Source: Rhizobacter sp. Root404
GTDB taxonomy: Bacteria > Pseudomonadota > Gammaproteobacteria > Burkholderiales > Burkholderiaceae_C
Length of the DNA: 64,000 nt
Direction of reading: 5' to 3'
Assembly: GCF_001425865.1 (NCBI RefSeq)
Contig: NZ_LMDS01000004.1
Location: forward strand, 65,515 to 129,514
Below, in pieces: positions 29,115-37,466 of this stretch (position 1 is the first letter of the stretch; the number at the start of each line of letters is the position of its first letter). A program made the translations under genes and the position numbers. The notes below the pieces were generated by a model. That model was not told the DNA's origin. It searched no databases and saw only the letters and a program-made list of their open reading frames with translations.

Positions 29115-30134
29115 TCAGGGCGTAGCCTTGATCAGCACGACCACGTCGTTGAAGTCGGGTTCGCCGGGACCGCCGAAGCCGTCGTCGAAGGTCAGCGTCC
29201 AGCCGCTGGCGAAGTCGCCGGCGACGCGGATCGTCGGCGGATATGCCAGCTTGGACGTGCCGGACAAGCCGGACAGCACCGCGAACTGGAGTTCGGTGTT
29301 GATCGGCAAGGTGGCGCCGCCGTTCAAGGCCACGACGGTCCCGATCGTGTTGAAGCAGCCGTCGTTGAACAGAGCCTGCTGCACCGGCGCGGTCAGGTTC
29401 ACGACGTTGCCGTGGGCCGAGCAGGATGAGCTGACGAGGGTCGCCGTCACCTTCGAGGCCTGCGCCAGCAACAGCGAGCAATTCCCGCCGGTGCAGTTCA
29501 ACGAGGTGGCGGGCGGCGAGACCGGGATGCTCTGCGTGTTGGTGCTGACCTTGCCGGCCGCATCGGTGACCGTCAGCCGCACGGTGTACGTCTTCAGTTC
29601 GGTCGTCACGTAAGCGTGGGTGGTGGTGGCCGCGGACGCGGTGGCGGTGCTGTCGCCGAAGTCCCAGCTGCGGGACTGGAAGACGCTGCCGGCGTCGAAC
29701 GTGCTCGTGTCGTTGAACACGCAGGTGAGCGCCGTGCAGCTGACGGTGAAGTTGGCATGCGGCGCAGCCGGCGCGGGCGCTGCCGTGACGGTGACGGACC
29801 GGGTGAGCGTCGACTTCAGGCCGAACTTGTCGGTGACAGTCAGCGAGACGCTGTACGTATTCGCTGCGGCGTAAGCATGAACCGGACTGGCGACGGCGGA
29901 TGCGGCAGAGCCATCGCCGAAATCCCAGCTGTACGAAGCGACGCCATCGCCGACGTCGGCATCGGAGCTGGTGTCGGTGAAGGTGCAGGTGAGGTCGCTG
30001 CACGCCAGTGCGAAGTTCGCGATCGGCGTGGTGTCGGCAATGCCCGAGCCTCCGCCACCGCCTCCACCACCGCACGCCGCCAAGCCCAGAAACGGCACGA
30101 GCGCCAAGGCGCGGAACGAGCTGTTGTTCATCAT
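29115..30134 (-). CDS. Lipoprotein with two PKD domains
   Basis: A 339-residue surface or periplasmic protein. The signal peptide ends in the lipobox LAAC, followed by a run of eight Gly. Two PKD domains follow, each with the WDFGD motif and a Cys pair. The C-terminal part of about 130 residues is Cys-containing and not assigned; it ends with an acidic FDDGFGGPGEPDFNDVVVL stretch that could bind calcium. The start at 30134 follows AGGGA at a proper distance. It diverges from the PEP-CTERM gene. Confidence 0.8.
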   Translation of the reverse strand: MMNNSSFRALALVPFLGLAACGGGGGGGGSGIADTTPIANFALACSDLTCTFTDTSSDADVGDGVASYSWDFGDGSAASAVASPVHAYAAANTYSVSLTVTDKFGLKSTLTRSVTVTAAPAPAAPHANFTVSCTALTCVFNDTSTFDAGSVFQSRSWDFGDSTATASAATTTHAYVTTELKTYTVRLTVTDAAGKVSTNTQSIPVSPPATSLNCTGGNCSLLLAQASKVTATLVSSSCSAHGNVVNLTAPVQQALFNDGCFNTIGTVVALNGGATLPINTELQFAVLSGLSGTSKLAYPPTIRVAGDFASGWTLTFDDGFGGPGEPDFNDVVVLIKATP

Positions 30135-30482
30135 CTTTATCCCTGAAGGTGACGCGTTGCCCTGCACGCGAACTGTGGGAAATATCGCCCAATCAAGCGC
30201 TAGTTGCATGTAGGACATCACGACTATGCGTTGACGTGTTACCGACGAGCGACAGATTACCGCTGTCGCACACGTGGGCTGACCCGTGCAACCCCCCAAC
30301 CCAGGGCTGTGTCTCTGCGCCGAGACGGCGGCCCCACGAAGTTGCGCATCAAAACCGACTCATCCATGGACTGTCCCAGAACGGACATTCGCGTGCGACA
30401 GGCCGACCCCCCTAAGTTACAAACCGTCACGTCCCGCAGCAGCCTTGCGGGTCGACTGCAACTTCACCTGAACCGAGAAACC
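30135..30482. other. Divergent intergenic region between the PKD lipoprotein and PEP-CTERM genes
   Basis: This 348-nt region contains no open frame I would support. It must hold both divergent promoters. A sigma-54-like element is noted at 30275-30290 and a small hairpin (CCCGCA/TGCGGG) at 30433-30451, 31 nt before the PEP-CTERM start. Confidence 0.5.
30275..30290 (+). promoter_or_regulatory. Possible sigma-54 promoter upstream of the PEP-CTERM gene
   Basis: TGGGCTGACCCGTGCA has GG and GC separated by 10 nt as in -24/-12 promoters and matches the outer TGG and TGCA, but the inner bases are poor. PEP-CTERM genes in related bacteria are known to be controlled by PrsK/PrsR with RpoN. Confidence 0.25.
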
Positions 30483-31238
30483 ATGAGCAAAGTCCTTTCC
30501 GCCGTCGGCATCGCCGCCGGTCTGCTGATCACCAGCCTGTCCGCTTCGGCCCAGAATCTGGTCACCAACGGCAGCTTCGAGACCACGAGCGGCATCACCG
30601 CGTCGTCCGTCATCAACAACACCGTCCTGCCGGGCTGGTCGATCGACTACACCGGCAACCTCGATGGCCACGCCTACAAGTTCGCGGCCGTCTACTACTC
30701 GGCCGCGCAGGCCAGCACGCTCGGCGCGACCGGCACCGACGACACCGACCCGTACTGGGTCATGGCATCGCTCAACGCCAAGGACAGCAGCGACGGCGGC
30801 CACTTCATTGCCATCGACGGTGACCCGACCTTCAGCGCCGTGCTGAGCCAGACCATCAGCGGCCTGACCATCGGCCACACCTACACGCTGTCGTTCCTGA
30901 TGGCCGGTGCGCAGGAAGACGACAAGTTCGGCAACACGACCGACAGCTGGCGCGTCACCTTCGGCAACCAGACCCAGGATTCCACGATCATCACCAACAC
31001 CACGCACGGCTTCACCGACTGGATCAGCCAGTCGATGACCTTCACCGCGAGCAGCACGAGCCAGATCCTGTCGTTCCTGGCCGTCGGCACGCCGACAGGC
31101 CTGCCGCCGGTCTCGCTGCTGGACGGCGTGTCCCTGGTCGACAGCACCGTCCCGGCCGTGCCGGAACCGTCGTCGTGGGCGATGCTGCTGGCCGGCGTCG
31201 GCGCGATGGGCTTCATGCTCCGCAAGCGCAACAACTGA
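30483..31238 (+). CDS. PEP-CTERM sorting domain protein
   Basis: A 251-residue exported protein. The signal peptide ends near LSASAQ, the mature part starts with a NLVTNGSFE segment typical of DUF642/carbohydrate-binding-like PEP-CTERM proteins, and the C-terminus is a canonical sorting tail (VPEPSSWAMLLAG, hydrophobic helix, RKRNN). Such proteins are processed by the exosortase EpsH/XrtA system and exported with exopolysaccharide. No exosortase is in the window. Confidence 0.93.
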   Translation: MSKVLSAVGIAAGLLITSLSASAQNLVTNGSFETTSGITASSVINNTVLPGWSIDYTGNLDGHAYKFAAVYYSAAQASTLGATGTDDTDPYWVMASLNAKDSSDGGHFIAIDGDPTFSAVLSQTISGLTIGHTYTLSFLMAGAQEDDKFGNTTDSWRVTFGNQTQDSTIITNTTHGFTDWISQSMTFTASSTSQILSFLAVGTPTGLPPVSLLDGVSLVDSTVPAVPEPSSWAMLLAGVGAMGFMLRKRNN

Positions 31239-31270
31239 GTCCCCACCCCGTCGGACCAGTTCCGACGCTC

Positions 31271-31302
31271 ACGCCGGGCCGCGCCAGCGCGCCGCCCGGC
31301 GT
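31271..31302 (+). terminator. Hairpin after the PEP-CTERM gene
   Basis: A 9-bp inverted repeat (ACGCCGGGC/GCCCGGCGT) lies 33 nt after the stop and is followed by TCCCGTTT. It may be a terminator, though the T-run is broken and the next gene starts 21 nt later. Confidence 0.4.
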
Positions 31303-31322
31303 TCCCGTTTCCGCCCTGCTCG

Positions 31323-32114
31323 ATGCAAACGCTCCAACACCTTCTCGTCGACGTGGCCCGACTCGGCGTCTGGCTGGCGCTGCTGTGCGCCGTGTTCATT
31401 CCGCTCGAGCGGCTGTTCGCCGTTCGGCCGGCACGGTGGTGGCGCGTGGAAACGCCGACACACATCGGCTACTACTTTCTTTCGAGTCTGCTGCCGGCCG
31501 CGCTGATTGCGCCGCCGATGGCGCTGCTCGCCACCGCCCTCCACCACGCGATGCCGGCGGCCTGGCCGACCTGGGCTGCGGCCCTGCCCGCGCCCGCGCG
31601 CTGGACGCTGGCGCTGGTGCTCGCCGAGGTCGGCATGTACTGGGGCCACCGCTGGAGCCACGCGTGGCCGCTGCTCTGGCGCTTCCATGCCACGCACCAC
31701 GCACCGGAACACCTGGATTGGCTCTGCAACACCCGCGCTCATCCGGTCGACATGGTGTTCGTCCGCCTGTGCGGGCTGGTGCCGGTCTATGCATCGGGCC
31801 TGCTGCAGGTGCAGGACGGCCACGCGCAATCGATCGCGTTCGCGTTGGCGACGACCGTCTGGGGCTTCCTGATCCACGCCAACCTGCGCTGGCGCTTCGG
31901 CGTGCTGGAACACCTGGTGACGACGCCGGCCTTCCATCACTGGCACCACACCCGCCACGGCCCGATCGACCGCAACTACGCGACGATGTTTCCGTGGATC
32001 GACCGGCTGTTCGGTACGCTACACCTGCCACGCGAGTGGCCCGCGGCTTACGGCATCGACAGCCCGACGCCGCCGTCGATGTGGCGGCAGTTGGTGGCGC
32101 CGTTCAGGCGCTGA
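31323..32114 (+). CDS. Sterol desaturase / fatty acid hydroxylase superfamily protein
   Basis: A 263-residue membrane protein with about four hydrophobic segments and the di-iron histidine boxes of the superfamily: GHRWSH, HATHH and, later, HHWHH with HTRHG. Members hydroxylate or desaturate lipid chains or sterol-like and carotenoid substrates. The specific substrate is not readable from sequence. It follows the PEP-CTERM gene but functional linkage is doubtful. Confidence 0.88.
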   Translation: MQTLQHLLVDVARLGVWLALLCAVFIPLERLFAVRPARWWRVETPTHIGYYFLSSLLPAALIAPPMALLATALHHAMPAAWPTWAAALPAPARWTLALVLAEVGMYWGHRWSHAWPLLWRFHATHHAPEHLDWLCNTRAHPVDMVFVRLCGLVPVYASGLLQVQDGHAQSIAFALATTVWGFLIHANLRWRFGVLEHLVTTPAFHHWHHTRHGPIDRNYATMFPWIDRLFGTLHLPREWPAAYGIDSPTPPSMWRQLVAPFRR

Positions 32115-32129
32115 CGATCGGTCTGTGAT

Positions 32130-32204
32130 TGGTGGGCGGTGAGGGTTTCGAACCCCCGACCCCAACAGTGTGAATGTTGTGCTCTACCCCTGAGCTAACC
32201 GCCC
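32130..32204 (-). tRNA. tRNA-Val (anticodon CAC)
   Basis: A 75-nt tRNA on the minus strand with acceptor GGGCGGT/ACCGCCC, D-arm GCTCAGGGGTAGAGC, anticodon loop TTCACAC with CAC, T-arm GGTTCGAAACC and an encoded CCA at 32132-32130. It lies 59 nt downstream of dnaQ in the same direction and may be cotranscribed with it. Confidence 0.96.
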
Positions 32205-32263
32205 TGTTCGCGAAGATATCGCGCGTTCGGCGTGGTGTGGGGCACGCGCCGAACAGCCTCGGA

Positions 32264-32977
32264 TTATGCCACAGCGGCTTCGAGGCGCCGCCAGACCGTC
32301 TTGCCCCCGCTGGCCTTGTCGAGCTCGCCCAGCACCGCGGCATGTGCCTCGAGTTCGACCTCGCTGGCCAGGAGCACCGGCAGCACGAACGCACTGAAGT
32401 CGATCGCCTCGATGACGCTTCCGCTCGCCCTGCCCTCGCCGGTGTCGATCACCAGCGAGTTCTGCCCGCGCGTCATGCGGATGTAGACCTCGGCGAGCAG
32501 CGCCGCGTCGATCAGCGCGCCGTGCAGCGAGCGGTTGGAGTTGTCGACTTCGAGCCGGCGGCACAGCGCGTCGAGCGAATTCGCCTTGCCCGGGAACAAC
32601 TCGCGCGCCATCGTCAGGCTGTCGGTGACCTGGCGCACGAAGCCCGGGAACTTCGGCCGGCCCAGGCGCCGCAACTCCTCGTTCAGGAAGCCCACGTCGA
32701 ACGCGGCGTTGTGGATCACGATCTCGGCGCCGTCCACGTACTCGAGGAACTCGTCGACGACCGCCGCGAAGCGCGGCTTGTCGGCGAGGAAGTCATCCGT
32801 CAGGCCGTGGACCTTGACCGCGTCCTCGTGGTTCGGGCGCTCGGGGTTGACATAGAAGTGCAGATTGCGGCCGGACAGGCGCCGGTTCAGCATCTCGACG
32901 CAGCCGATCTCGATGATGCGGTCGCCGGATTCGGGATTCAGGCCGGTGGTTTCGGTGTCGAGGAAGATCTGGCGCAT
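32264..32977 (-). CDS. dnaQ: DNA polymerase III epsilon subunit (3'-5' proofreading exonuclease)
   Basis: A 237-residue DEDDh exonuclease. Exo I is DTETTG with Asp7 and Glu9, Exo II is HNAAFDVGFL and Exo III is HGALIDAALLAEVY. The C-terminal extension after residue 180 matches the alpha-subunit-binding tail of DnaQ. It is followed by tRNA-Val and preceded by lgt on the same strand. Confidence 0.95.
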   Translation of the reverse strand: MRQIFLDTETTGLNPESGDRIIEIGCVEMLNRRLSGRNLHFYVNPERPNHEDAVKVHGLTDDFLADKPRFAAVVDEFLEYVDGAEIVIHNAAFDVGFLNEELRRLGRPKFPGFVRQVTDSLTMARELFPGKANSLDALCRRLEVDNSNRSLHGALIDAALLAEVYIRMTRGQNSLVIDTGEGRASGSVIEAIDFSAFVLPVLLASEVELEAHAAVLGELDKASGGKTVWRRLEAAVA

Positions 32978-33011
32978 CGATGGATTCTAGGAGCCCGTCA
33001 CTTCAGCGCGG

Positions 33012-33800
33012 CTAGCGGCCGCGGCCCCAGACCCACATCGCGATGCCGGCCAGAATCATCGGCACGCACAACCACTGGCCCATGCTCAGGTTCAGCGCGA
33101 GCAGGCCCAGAAAGTCGTCCGGCTCGCGGAAGTATTCCGCGATGAAGCGCAGCACCCCGTAGCCGAACAGGAACGCCCCCGAGACCTGGCCCAGGCCGCG
33201 CGGCTGCCGCGCATAGAACCAGAGCACGACGAACAGCAGCACCCCTTCGAGTGCGAACTGGTAGAGCGACGACGGGTGGCGCGGCAGCGGACCGGCGTTC
33301 GGATAGACCATCGCCCACGGCAGGCTCGGGTCGGCGACCCGGCCCGGCAATTCGCCGTTGATGAAATTGCCGATCCTCCCTGACGCCAGCCCGAGCGGCA
33401 CGCACGGCGCGATCAGGTCCGTGGCGTCGAGGAACTGGCGCCCGCGAGTGCGCGCGAACAACGCCATCGCCGCCAGCACGCCGAGCATGCCGCCGTGGAA
33501 CGACATGCCGCCCTTCCACACCATGAAGATCTCGAGCGGGTGCGCCGCGTAGTACCCCGGCTTGTAGAACAGCACGTACCCCAGGCGCCCGCCGAGCACG
33601 ACGCCCAGGACGCCGAAGAACAGCAGGTCCTCGATGTCGCGCCGCGACCAGTGCCGGCTCGCGAACTGCGCGAGCTTGACCCGTTGCACGCCGAGGTAGG
33701 CGAACAGGCCGAACGCGACCAGGTAGGTCAGGCCGTACCAGTGGATCGCCACCGGGCCGATCTGCAACGCGACCGGATTGAACTGGGGGTAATGAAGCAT
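33012..33800 (-). CDS. lgt: Prolipoprotein diacylglyceryl transferase
   Basis: A 262-residue inner-membrane enzyme that adds diacylglycerol to the lipobox Cys of prolipoproteins. The signature [15 protein letters not shown] is present, together with [10 protein letters not shown] at the N-terminus and about seven membrane segments. It lies 34 nt upstream of dnaQ and 21 nt after the LysR gene. Confidence 0.96.
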   Translation of the reverse strand: MLHYPQFNPVALQIGPVAIHWYGLTYLVAFGLFAYLGVQRVKLAQFASRHWSRRDIEDLLFFGVLGVVLGGRLGYVLFYKPGYYAAHPLEIFMVWKGGMSFHGGMLGVLAAMALFARTRGRQFLDATDLIAPCVPLGLASGRIGNFINGELPGRVADPSLPWAMVYPNAGPLPRHPSSLYQFALEGVLLFVVLWFYARQPRGLGQVSGAFLFGYGVLRFIAEYFREPDDFLGLLALNLSMGQWLCVPMILAGIAMWVWGRGR

Positions 33801-33821
33801 CGAAGAAGTCGTTCAGCGAAA

Positions 33822-34781
33822 TCAGCGCGAACGATAACCCAGCGGCTGCGCCAGCACGTCGCGCACGAACGCCACGAAGCGCTCGACCGCCGGGGCCGGC
33901 TGCGCGGCCCAGAACATCGTGGTCTCGGCACGCGGCGCGTCGGCGGCGAGCGACGCCGGCAGCGGCCGGTACACGACGCCGGGGCGCTGCAACTGCGTCA
34001 CCGCCTGCGGGACCAGCGCGATGCCCAGGCCGGCGGACACCAAGTTGACGATCGTCTGCATCTGCGTGGCCTGCTGCGCGATCGCCGGCGTGACGCCGTG
34101 GCGCTGGTAAAACGCGAGCACCGCGTCGTAGAGCGACGGCGTGGCGCTGCGCGGGAAGATCACCAGCGGCTGGTCGAGCACGTCGCGCGGCCGCAGGCGT
34201 TGGCCGGTTGCCCAGGTCGCGCCCTCGGGCAGCGCGAGCACCAGCGTCTCCACGCCGAGCGAAAGCCGCTGCGCGCGTGCCGGCGTCGACGGCAGTTCAG
34301 GCGATTGCCCCGGCGCGTGCAGCATGAACCCGGCATCGATCTCGCCGCGTTCGAAGGCCCGCGCCTGCACGTCGCTGGTGGCTTCGATCAGTTCGACCGC
34401 GATGCCCGGACACTGCGCGCGGAAGGCCCGCAGCCACAGCGGCAACGGGCCGAAGCCGACGGTCGAGATGAACCCCAGCCGCACCAGCCCGATGTCGCCG
34501 GCGGCCGCGTCGCGCGCCCGCGCCTGCAGCGCCGCCGCCTGCAGCAGCAGTTGGCGCACCGGGTCGACCAGGGCCGCCCCGGCCGGCGTCAGCGCGACGC
34601 TGCGCCGGGTGCGCTCGAACAGCAGCGCGCCCAGGCGCTGCTCGAGTTGCTGGATGGCCTGCGTCAGCGGCGGCTGGGTGATGTGCAGCTGCAGCGCCGC
34701 GCGGCCGAAGTGCAGCGTCTGCGCCAACGTGAGGAACTGGCGCCAGACGCGCAACTCGATCGTCGGTTCCGGTTCGGTCAT
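33822..34781 (-). CDS. LysR family transcriptional regulator divergent from ilvD
   Basis: A 319-residue LysR-type regulator. The helix-turn-helix is at about residues 20-45 ([25 protein letters not shown]), followed by [18 protein letters not shown] and a periplasmic-binding-like effector domain. It is divergent from ilvD with 89 nt between start codons, and two inverted repeats lie in that gap. Control of ilvD and of itself is likely; the co-inducer is unknown. Confidence 0.92.
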   Translation of the reverse strand: MTEPEPTIELRVWRQFLTLAQTLHFGRAALQLHITQPPLTQAIQQLEQRLGALLFERTRRSVALTPAGAALVDPVRQLLLQAAALQARARDAAAGDIGLVRLGFISTVGFGPLPLWLRAFRAQCPGIAVELIEATSDVQARAFERGEIDAGFMLHAPGQSPELPSTPARAQRLSLGVETLVLALPEGATWATGQRLRPRDVLDQPLVIFPRSATPSLYDAVLAFYQRHGVTPAIAQQATQMQTIVNLVSAGLGIALVPQAVTQLQRPGVVYRPLPASLAADAPRAETTMFWAAQPAPAVERFVAFVRDVLAQPLGYRSR

Positions 34782-34790
34782 CCGCGCAGC

Positions 34791-34812
34791 ATATCAACAA
34801 AACCTTTGATAT
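34791..34812. promoter_or_regulatory. LysR-type operator candidate
   Basis: ATATCAA and TTGATAT form a perfect 7-bp inverted repeat with an 8-nt spacer, 10 nt upstream of the lysR start codon. The size fits a LysR recognition site. Confidence 0.6.
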
Positions 34813-34825
34813 CTATTGGACAGTG

Positions 34826-34842
34826 ATCCGGCCGGGCCGGAT
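34826..34842. promoter_or_regulatory. Second palindrome in the lysR-ilvD gap
   Basis: ATCCGGCC-G-GGCCGGAT is a perfect 8-bp inverted repeat 29 nt before the ilvD start. Its centre is about 32 bp, three helical turns, from the centre of the ATATCAA repeat. It could be an activator-binding half-site or an RNA hairpin. Confidence 0.4.
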
Positions 34843-34870
34843 ACTCTGCGACTCCGAAGGAGACCCCGCC

Positions 34871-36571
34871 ATGACCGACGCCGCCGACAAGAAGATCAAC
34901 CGCCGTTCCGCCAACATCACCGAGGGCGTCGCGCGCGCGCCGAATCGCTCGATGTTCTACGCGATGGGCTACGAGGAAGGCGACTTCAAGAAGCCGATGA
35001 TCGGCGTCGCCAACGGCCACTCGACCATCACGCCGTGCAACGCCGGGCTGCAGAAGCTCGCCGACGCCGCCGTGGCCGGCATCGAGGCCGCGGGCGGCAA
35101 CGCGCAGATCTTCGGCACGCCGACGATCAGCGACGGCATGGCGATGGGCACCGAGGGCATGAAGTACAGCCTGGTCTCGCGTGAGGTGATCGCCGACTGC
35201 ATCGAGACCTGCGTGGGCGGCCAGTGGATGGACGGCGTACTCGTCGTCGGCGGCTGCGACAAGAACATGCCCGGCGGCATGATGGGGATGCTGCGCGCCA
35301 ACGTGCCGGCGATCTACGTCTACGGCGGCACGATCCTGCCGGGCCGCTACCAGGGCAAGGACCTGAACATCGTCAGCGTGTTCGAGGCCGTCGGCCAGTT
35401 CAGCGCCGGCAACATGAGCGAGGAGGACTTCTGCCAGATCGAGCGCCGCGCGATCCCCGGCACCGGCTCCTGCGGCGGCATGTACACCGCCAACACGATG
35501 AGCTCGGCGTTCGAGGCGCTCGGCATGAGCCTGCCGTTCTCGAGCACGATGGCCAACGTGCACGACGAGATCGTCGCCCACACGACCGAGGCCGCGCGGG
35601 TGCTGGTCGAGGCGGTCAAGAAGAACCTGAAGCCGCGCGACATCGTCACCCGCAAGAGCCTCGAGAACGCGGTGGCGGTGATCATGGCCACCGGCGGCTC
35701 GACCAACGCGGTGCTGCACTTCCTGGCGATCGCGCACGCGGCCGGCGTCGAGTGGACCATCGACGACTTCGAGCGCGTGCGCCAGAAGGTGCCCGTGCTG
35801 TGCGACCTGAAGCCGTCGGGCCAGTACCTCGCGGTCGACCTGCACCGCGCCGGCGGCATCCCGCAGGTGATGAAGACGCTGCTGGCGGCCGGCCTGCTGC
35901 ACGGCGACTGCATCACGATCACCGGCAAGACCGTGGCCGAGAACCTCGCCGCGATCCCCGACGTGCCGCGTGCCGACCAGGACGTGATCCGCACCATCGA
36001 CAAGCCGATGTACGAACACGGCCACCTCGCGATCCTGAAGGGCAACCTGTCGCCCGAAGGCTGCGTGGCCAAGATCACCGGCCTGAAGAACCCGGTGATC
36101 ACCGGCCCGGCGCGCGTGTTCGACGACGAGCAGTCGGCGCTGGCCGCGATCATGGCGAAGAAGATCGTCGCCGGCGACGTGATGGTGCTGCGCTACCTCG
36201 GCCCGAAGGGCGCGCCCGGCATGCCGGAGATGCTCGCGCCGACGGGCGCGCTGATCGGCCAGGGGCTGGGCGAGTCGGTCGGGCTGATCACCGACGGGCG
36301 GTTCTCGGGCGGCACCTGGGGCATGGTCGTCGGTCATGTGGCGCCGGAGGCCTATGCGGGCGGCAACATCGCGTTGATCGTCGAGGGTGACTCGATCACG
36401 ATCGACGCCCACACGCTGACGCTGCAGCTGAATGTCGACGACGCCGAGCTCGCAAGGCGCCGCCAGTCCTGGAAGGCGCCGGCGCCGCGCTACACCCGCG
36501 GCGTTCTGGCGAAGTTCGCGCGCAATGCATCGAGCGCCAGCACCGGCGCGGTGCTCGACGGCGACGGCTGA
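34871..36571 (+). CDS. ilvD: Dihydroxy-acid dehydratase
   Basis: A 566-residue dehydratase that makes 2-keto acids for valine, leucine and isoleucine from dihydroxy acids. The iron-sulfur ligands are in the [10 protein letters not shown] and [12 protein letters not shown] motifs, and the C-terminal [11 protein letters not shown] block is present. The ATG at 34871 follows GAAGGAGACC, a strong ribosome site, and is preferred to the upstream in-frame codon at 34823. Confidence 0.96.
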   Translation: MTDAADKKINRRSANITEGVARAPNRSMFYAMGYEEGDFKKPMIGVANGHSTITPCNAGLQKLADAAVAGIEAAGGNAQIFGTPTISDGMAMGTEGMKYSLVSREVIADCIETCVGGQWMDGVLVVGGCDKNMPGGMMGMLRANVPAIYVYGGTILPGRYQGKDLNIVSVFEAVGQFSAGNMSEEDFCQIERRAIPGTGSCGGMYTANTMSSAFEALGMSLPFSSTMANVHDEIVAHTTEAARVLVEAVKKNLKPRDIVTRKSLENAVAVIMATGGSTNAVLHFLAIAHAAGVEWTIDDFERVRQKVPVLCDLKPSGQYLAVDLHRAGGIPQVMKTLLAAGLLHGDCITITGKTVAENLAAIPDVPRADQDVIRTIDKPMYEHGHLAILKGNLSPEGCVAKITGLKNPVITGPARVFDDEQSALAAIMAKKIVAGDVMVLRYLGPKGAPGMPEMLAPTGALIGQGLGESVGLITDGRFSGGTWGMVVGHVAPEAYAGGNIALIVEGDSITIDAHTLTLQLNVDDAELARRRQSWKAPAPRYTRGVLAKFARNASSASTGAVLDGDG

Positions 36572-36595
36572 TCCCCGGACCCGGCGGCCCGGCGC

Positions 36596-36997
36596 TCAGT
36601 CGGTCTTGCCGGGACGGCTGGCGTCCTGCTGGCTGTCGAAGCGGCTGCCGAGGATCGAGTCACGGTCCTTCATCCGCTTGGCGGTGCGCTTGCCTTCGAT
36701 CTTCTCGATCTCGCGCCGGCGCGCTTCGAGCGCCTTTTGCGCCCGGCGGTCGGTCTTGTCCGCGCTGCGGTACTTGAGGCCCAGCCGCTCCATCGAGGTA
36801 CGCCGGCGCTCGGCCTTGCGATCCTCCATGCGGTCCATCTCGCGGCGCTTGGTGTAACCCGACGCGTCGGCGTACCACCACCACAGCACCGCCAGCCCGA
36901 ACGGGGCCAGCACCAGCCACCACGGCCAAGCGGTGACGGGCCCGAGCTCGAAGTACTTCATGCCCAGCAGCAAACATCCCAGAACGACAAAAAACAT
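36596..36997 (-). CDS. Small Trp-rich membrane protein (TIGR04438-like)
   Basis: A 133-residue protein. The first 45 residues have two hydrophobic helices with the pattern FELGPVTAWPWWLVLAPFGLA followed by WWWYAD, matching the TIGR04438 Trp-rich family found in Burkholderiales. The rest is a highly charged Arg/Lys/Glu helix. The start at 36997 follows AAGGA; the longer frame to 37030 adds residues not typical of the family. Function unknown. Confidence 0.8.
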   Translation of the reverse strand: MFFVVLGCLLLGMKYFELGPVTAWPWWLVLAPFGLAVLWWWYADASGYTKRREMDRMEDRKAERRRTSMERLGLKYRSADKTDRRAQKALEARRREIEKIEGKRTAKRMKDRDSILGSRFDSQQDASRPGKTD

Positions 36998-37113
36998 CTC
37001 GATCCTTTCGCGTCGAGGGCAACCGGCCACAGCCCGTGCGTCAACCGTCGACCGCTACAATGCGTTGAGCGCAATGTAGTGCAATTGAGGCGCCCGCAGG
37101 GGTGGAACAAGAC

Positions 37114-37413
37114 ATGAAATCACTCGCAGTTCTGTTGCTCGCCGCCGTCGCGGCACCCGTGTTTGCCCAGGCCGATCTGGCCCAGAAGAAGAACTGCATG
37201 GCCTGCCATGCGGTCGACAAGAAGGTGCTGGGGCCGGCCTACAAGGACGTGGCCGCGAAGTACGCCGGTCAGAAGGACGCCGCCGACAAGCTGGCCGCCA
37301 AGGTCATGAAGGGTGGCACCGGCGTCTGGGGCAACATCCCGATGCCGGCGAACCCGCAGGTCAGCGAAGCCGAAGCCAAGCAGCTGGTCGGCTGGATCCT
37401 GACGCTCAAGTAA
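37114..37413 (+). CDS. Cytochrome c, class I (c-551/c-552 type)
   Basis: A 99-residue periplasmic cytochrome. The signal peptide ends near VFAQA, the haem-binding motif CMACH has Cys28, Cys31 and His32, and Met77 in NIPMPANP is the sixth ligand. The length and GTGVWGNIPMP pattern fit c-551-type electron carriers. It is monocistronic, with a possible TACAAT -10 at 37056-37061, and ends at a strong terminator. Confidence 0.93.
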   Translation: MKSLAVLLLAAVAAPVFAQADLAQKKNCMACHAVDKKVLGPAYKDVAAKYAGQKDAADKLAAKVMKGGTGVWGNIPMPANPQVSEAEAKQLVGWILTLK

Positions 37414-37434
37414 GCGCCCCGCGCGCTGCACGAG

Positions 37435-37459
37435 AAGGCCCCGCACGCGGGGCCTTTTT
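37435..37459 (+). terminator. Rho-independent terminator after the cytochrome c gene
   Basis: AAGGCCCCGC pairs with GCGGGGCCTT and is followed by T residues. The hairpin also faces the end of the convergent fadJ gene and may serve both directions. Confidence 0.85.
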
Positions 37460-37466
37460 CATGCGC

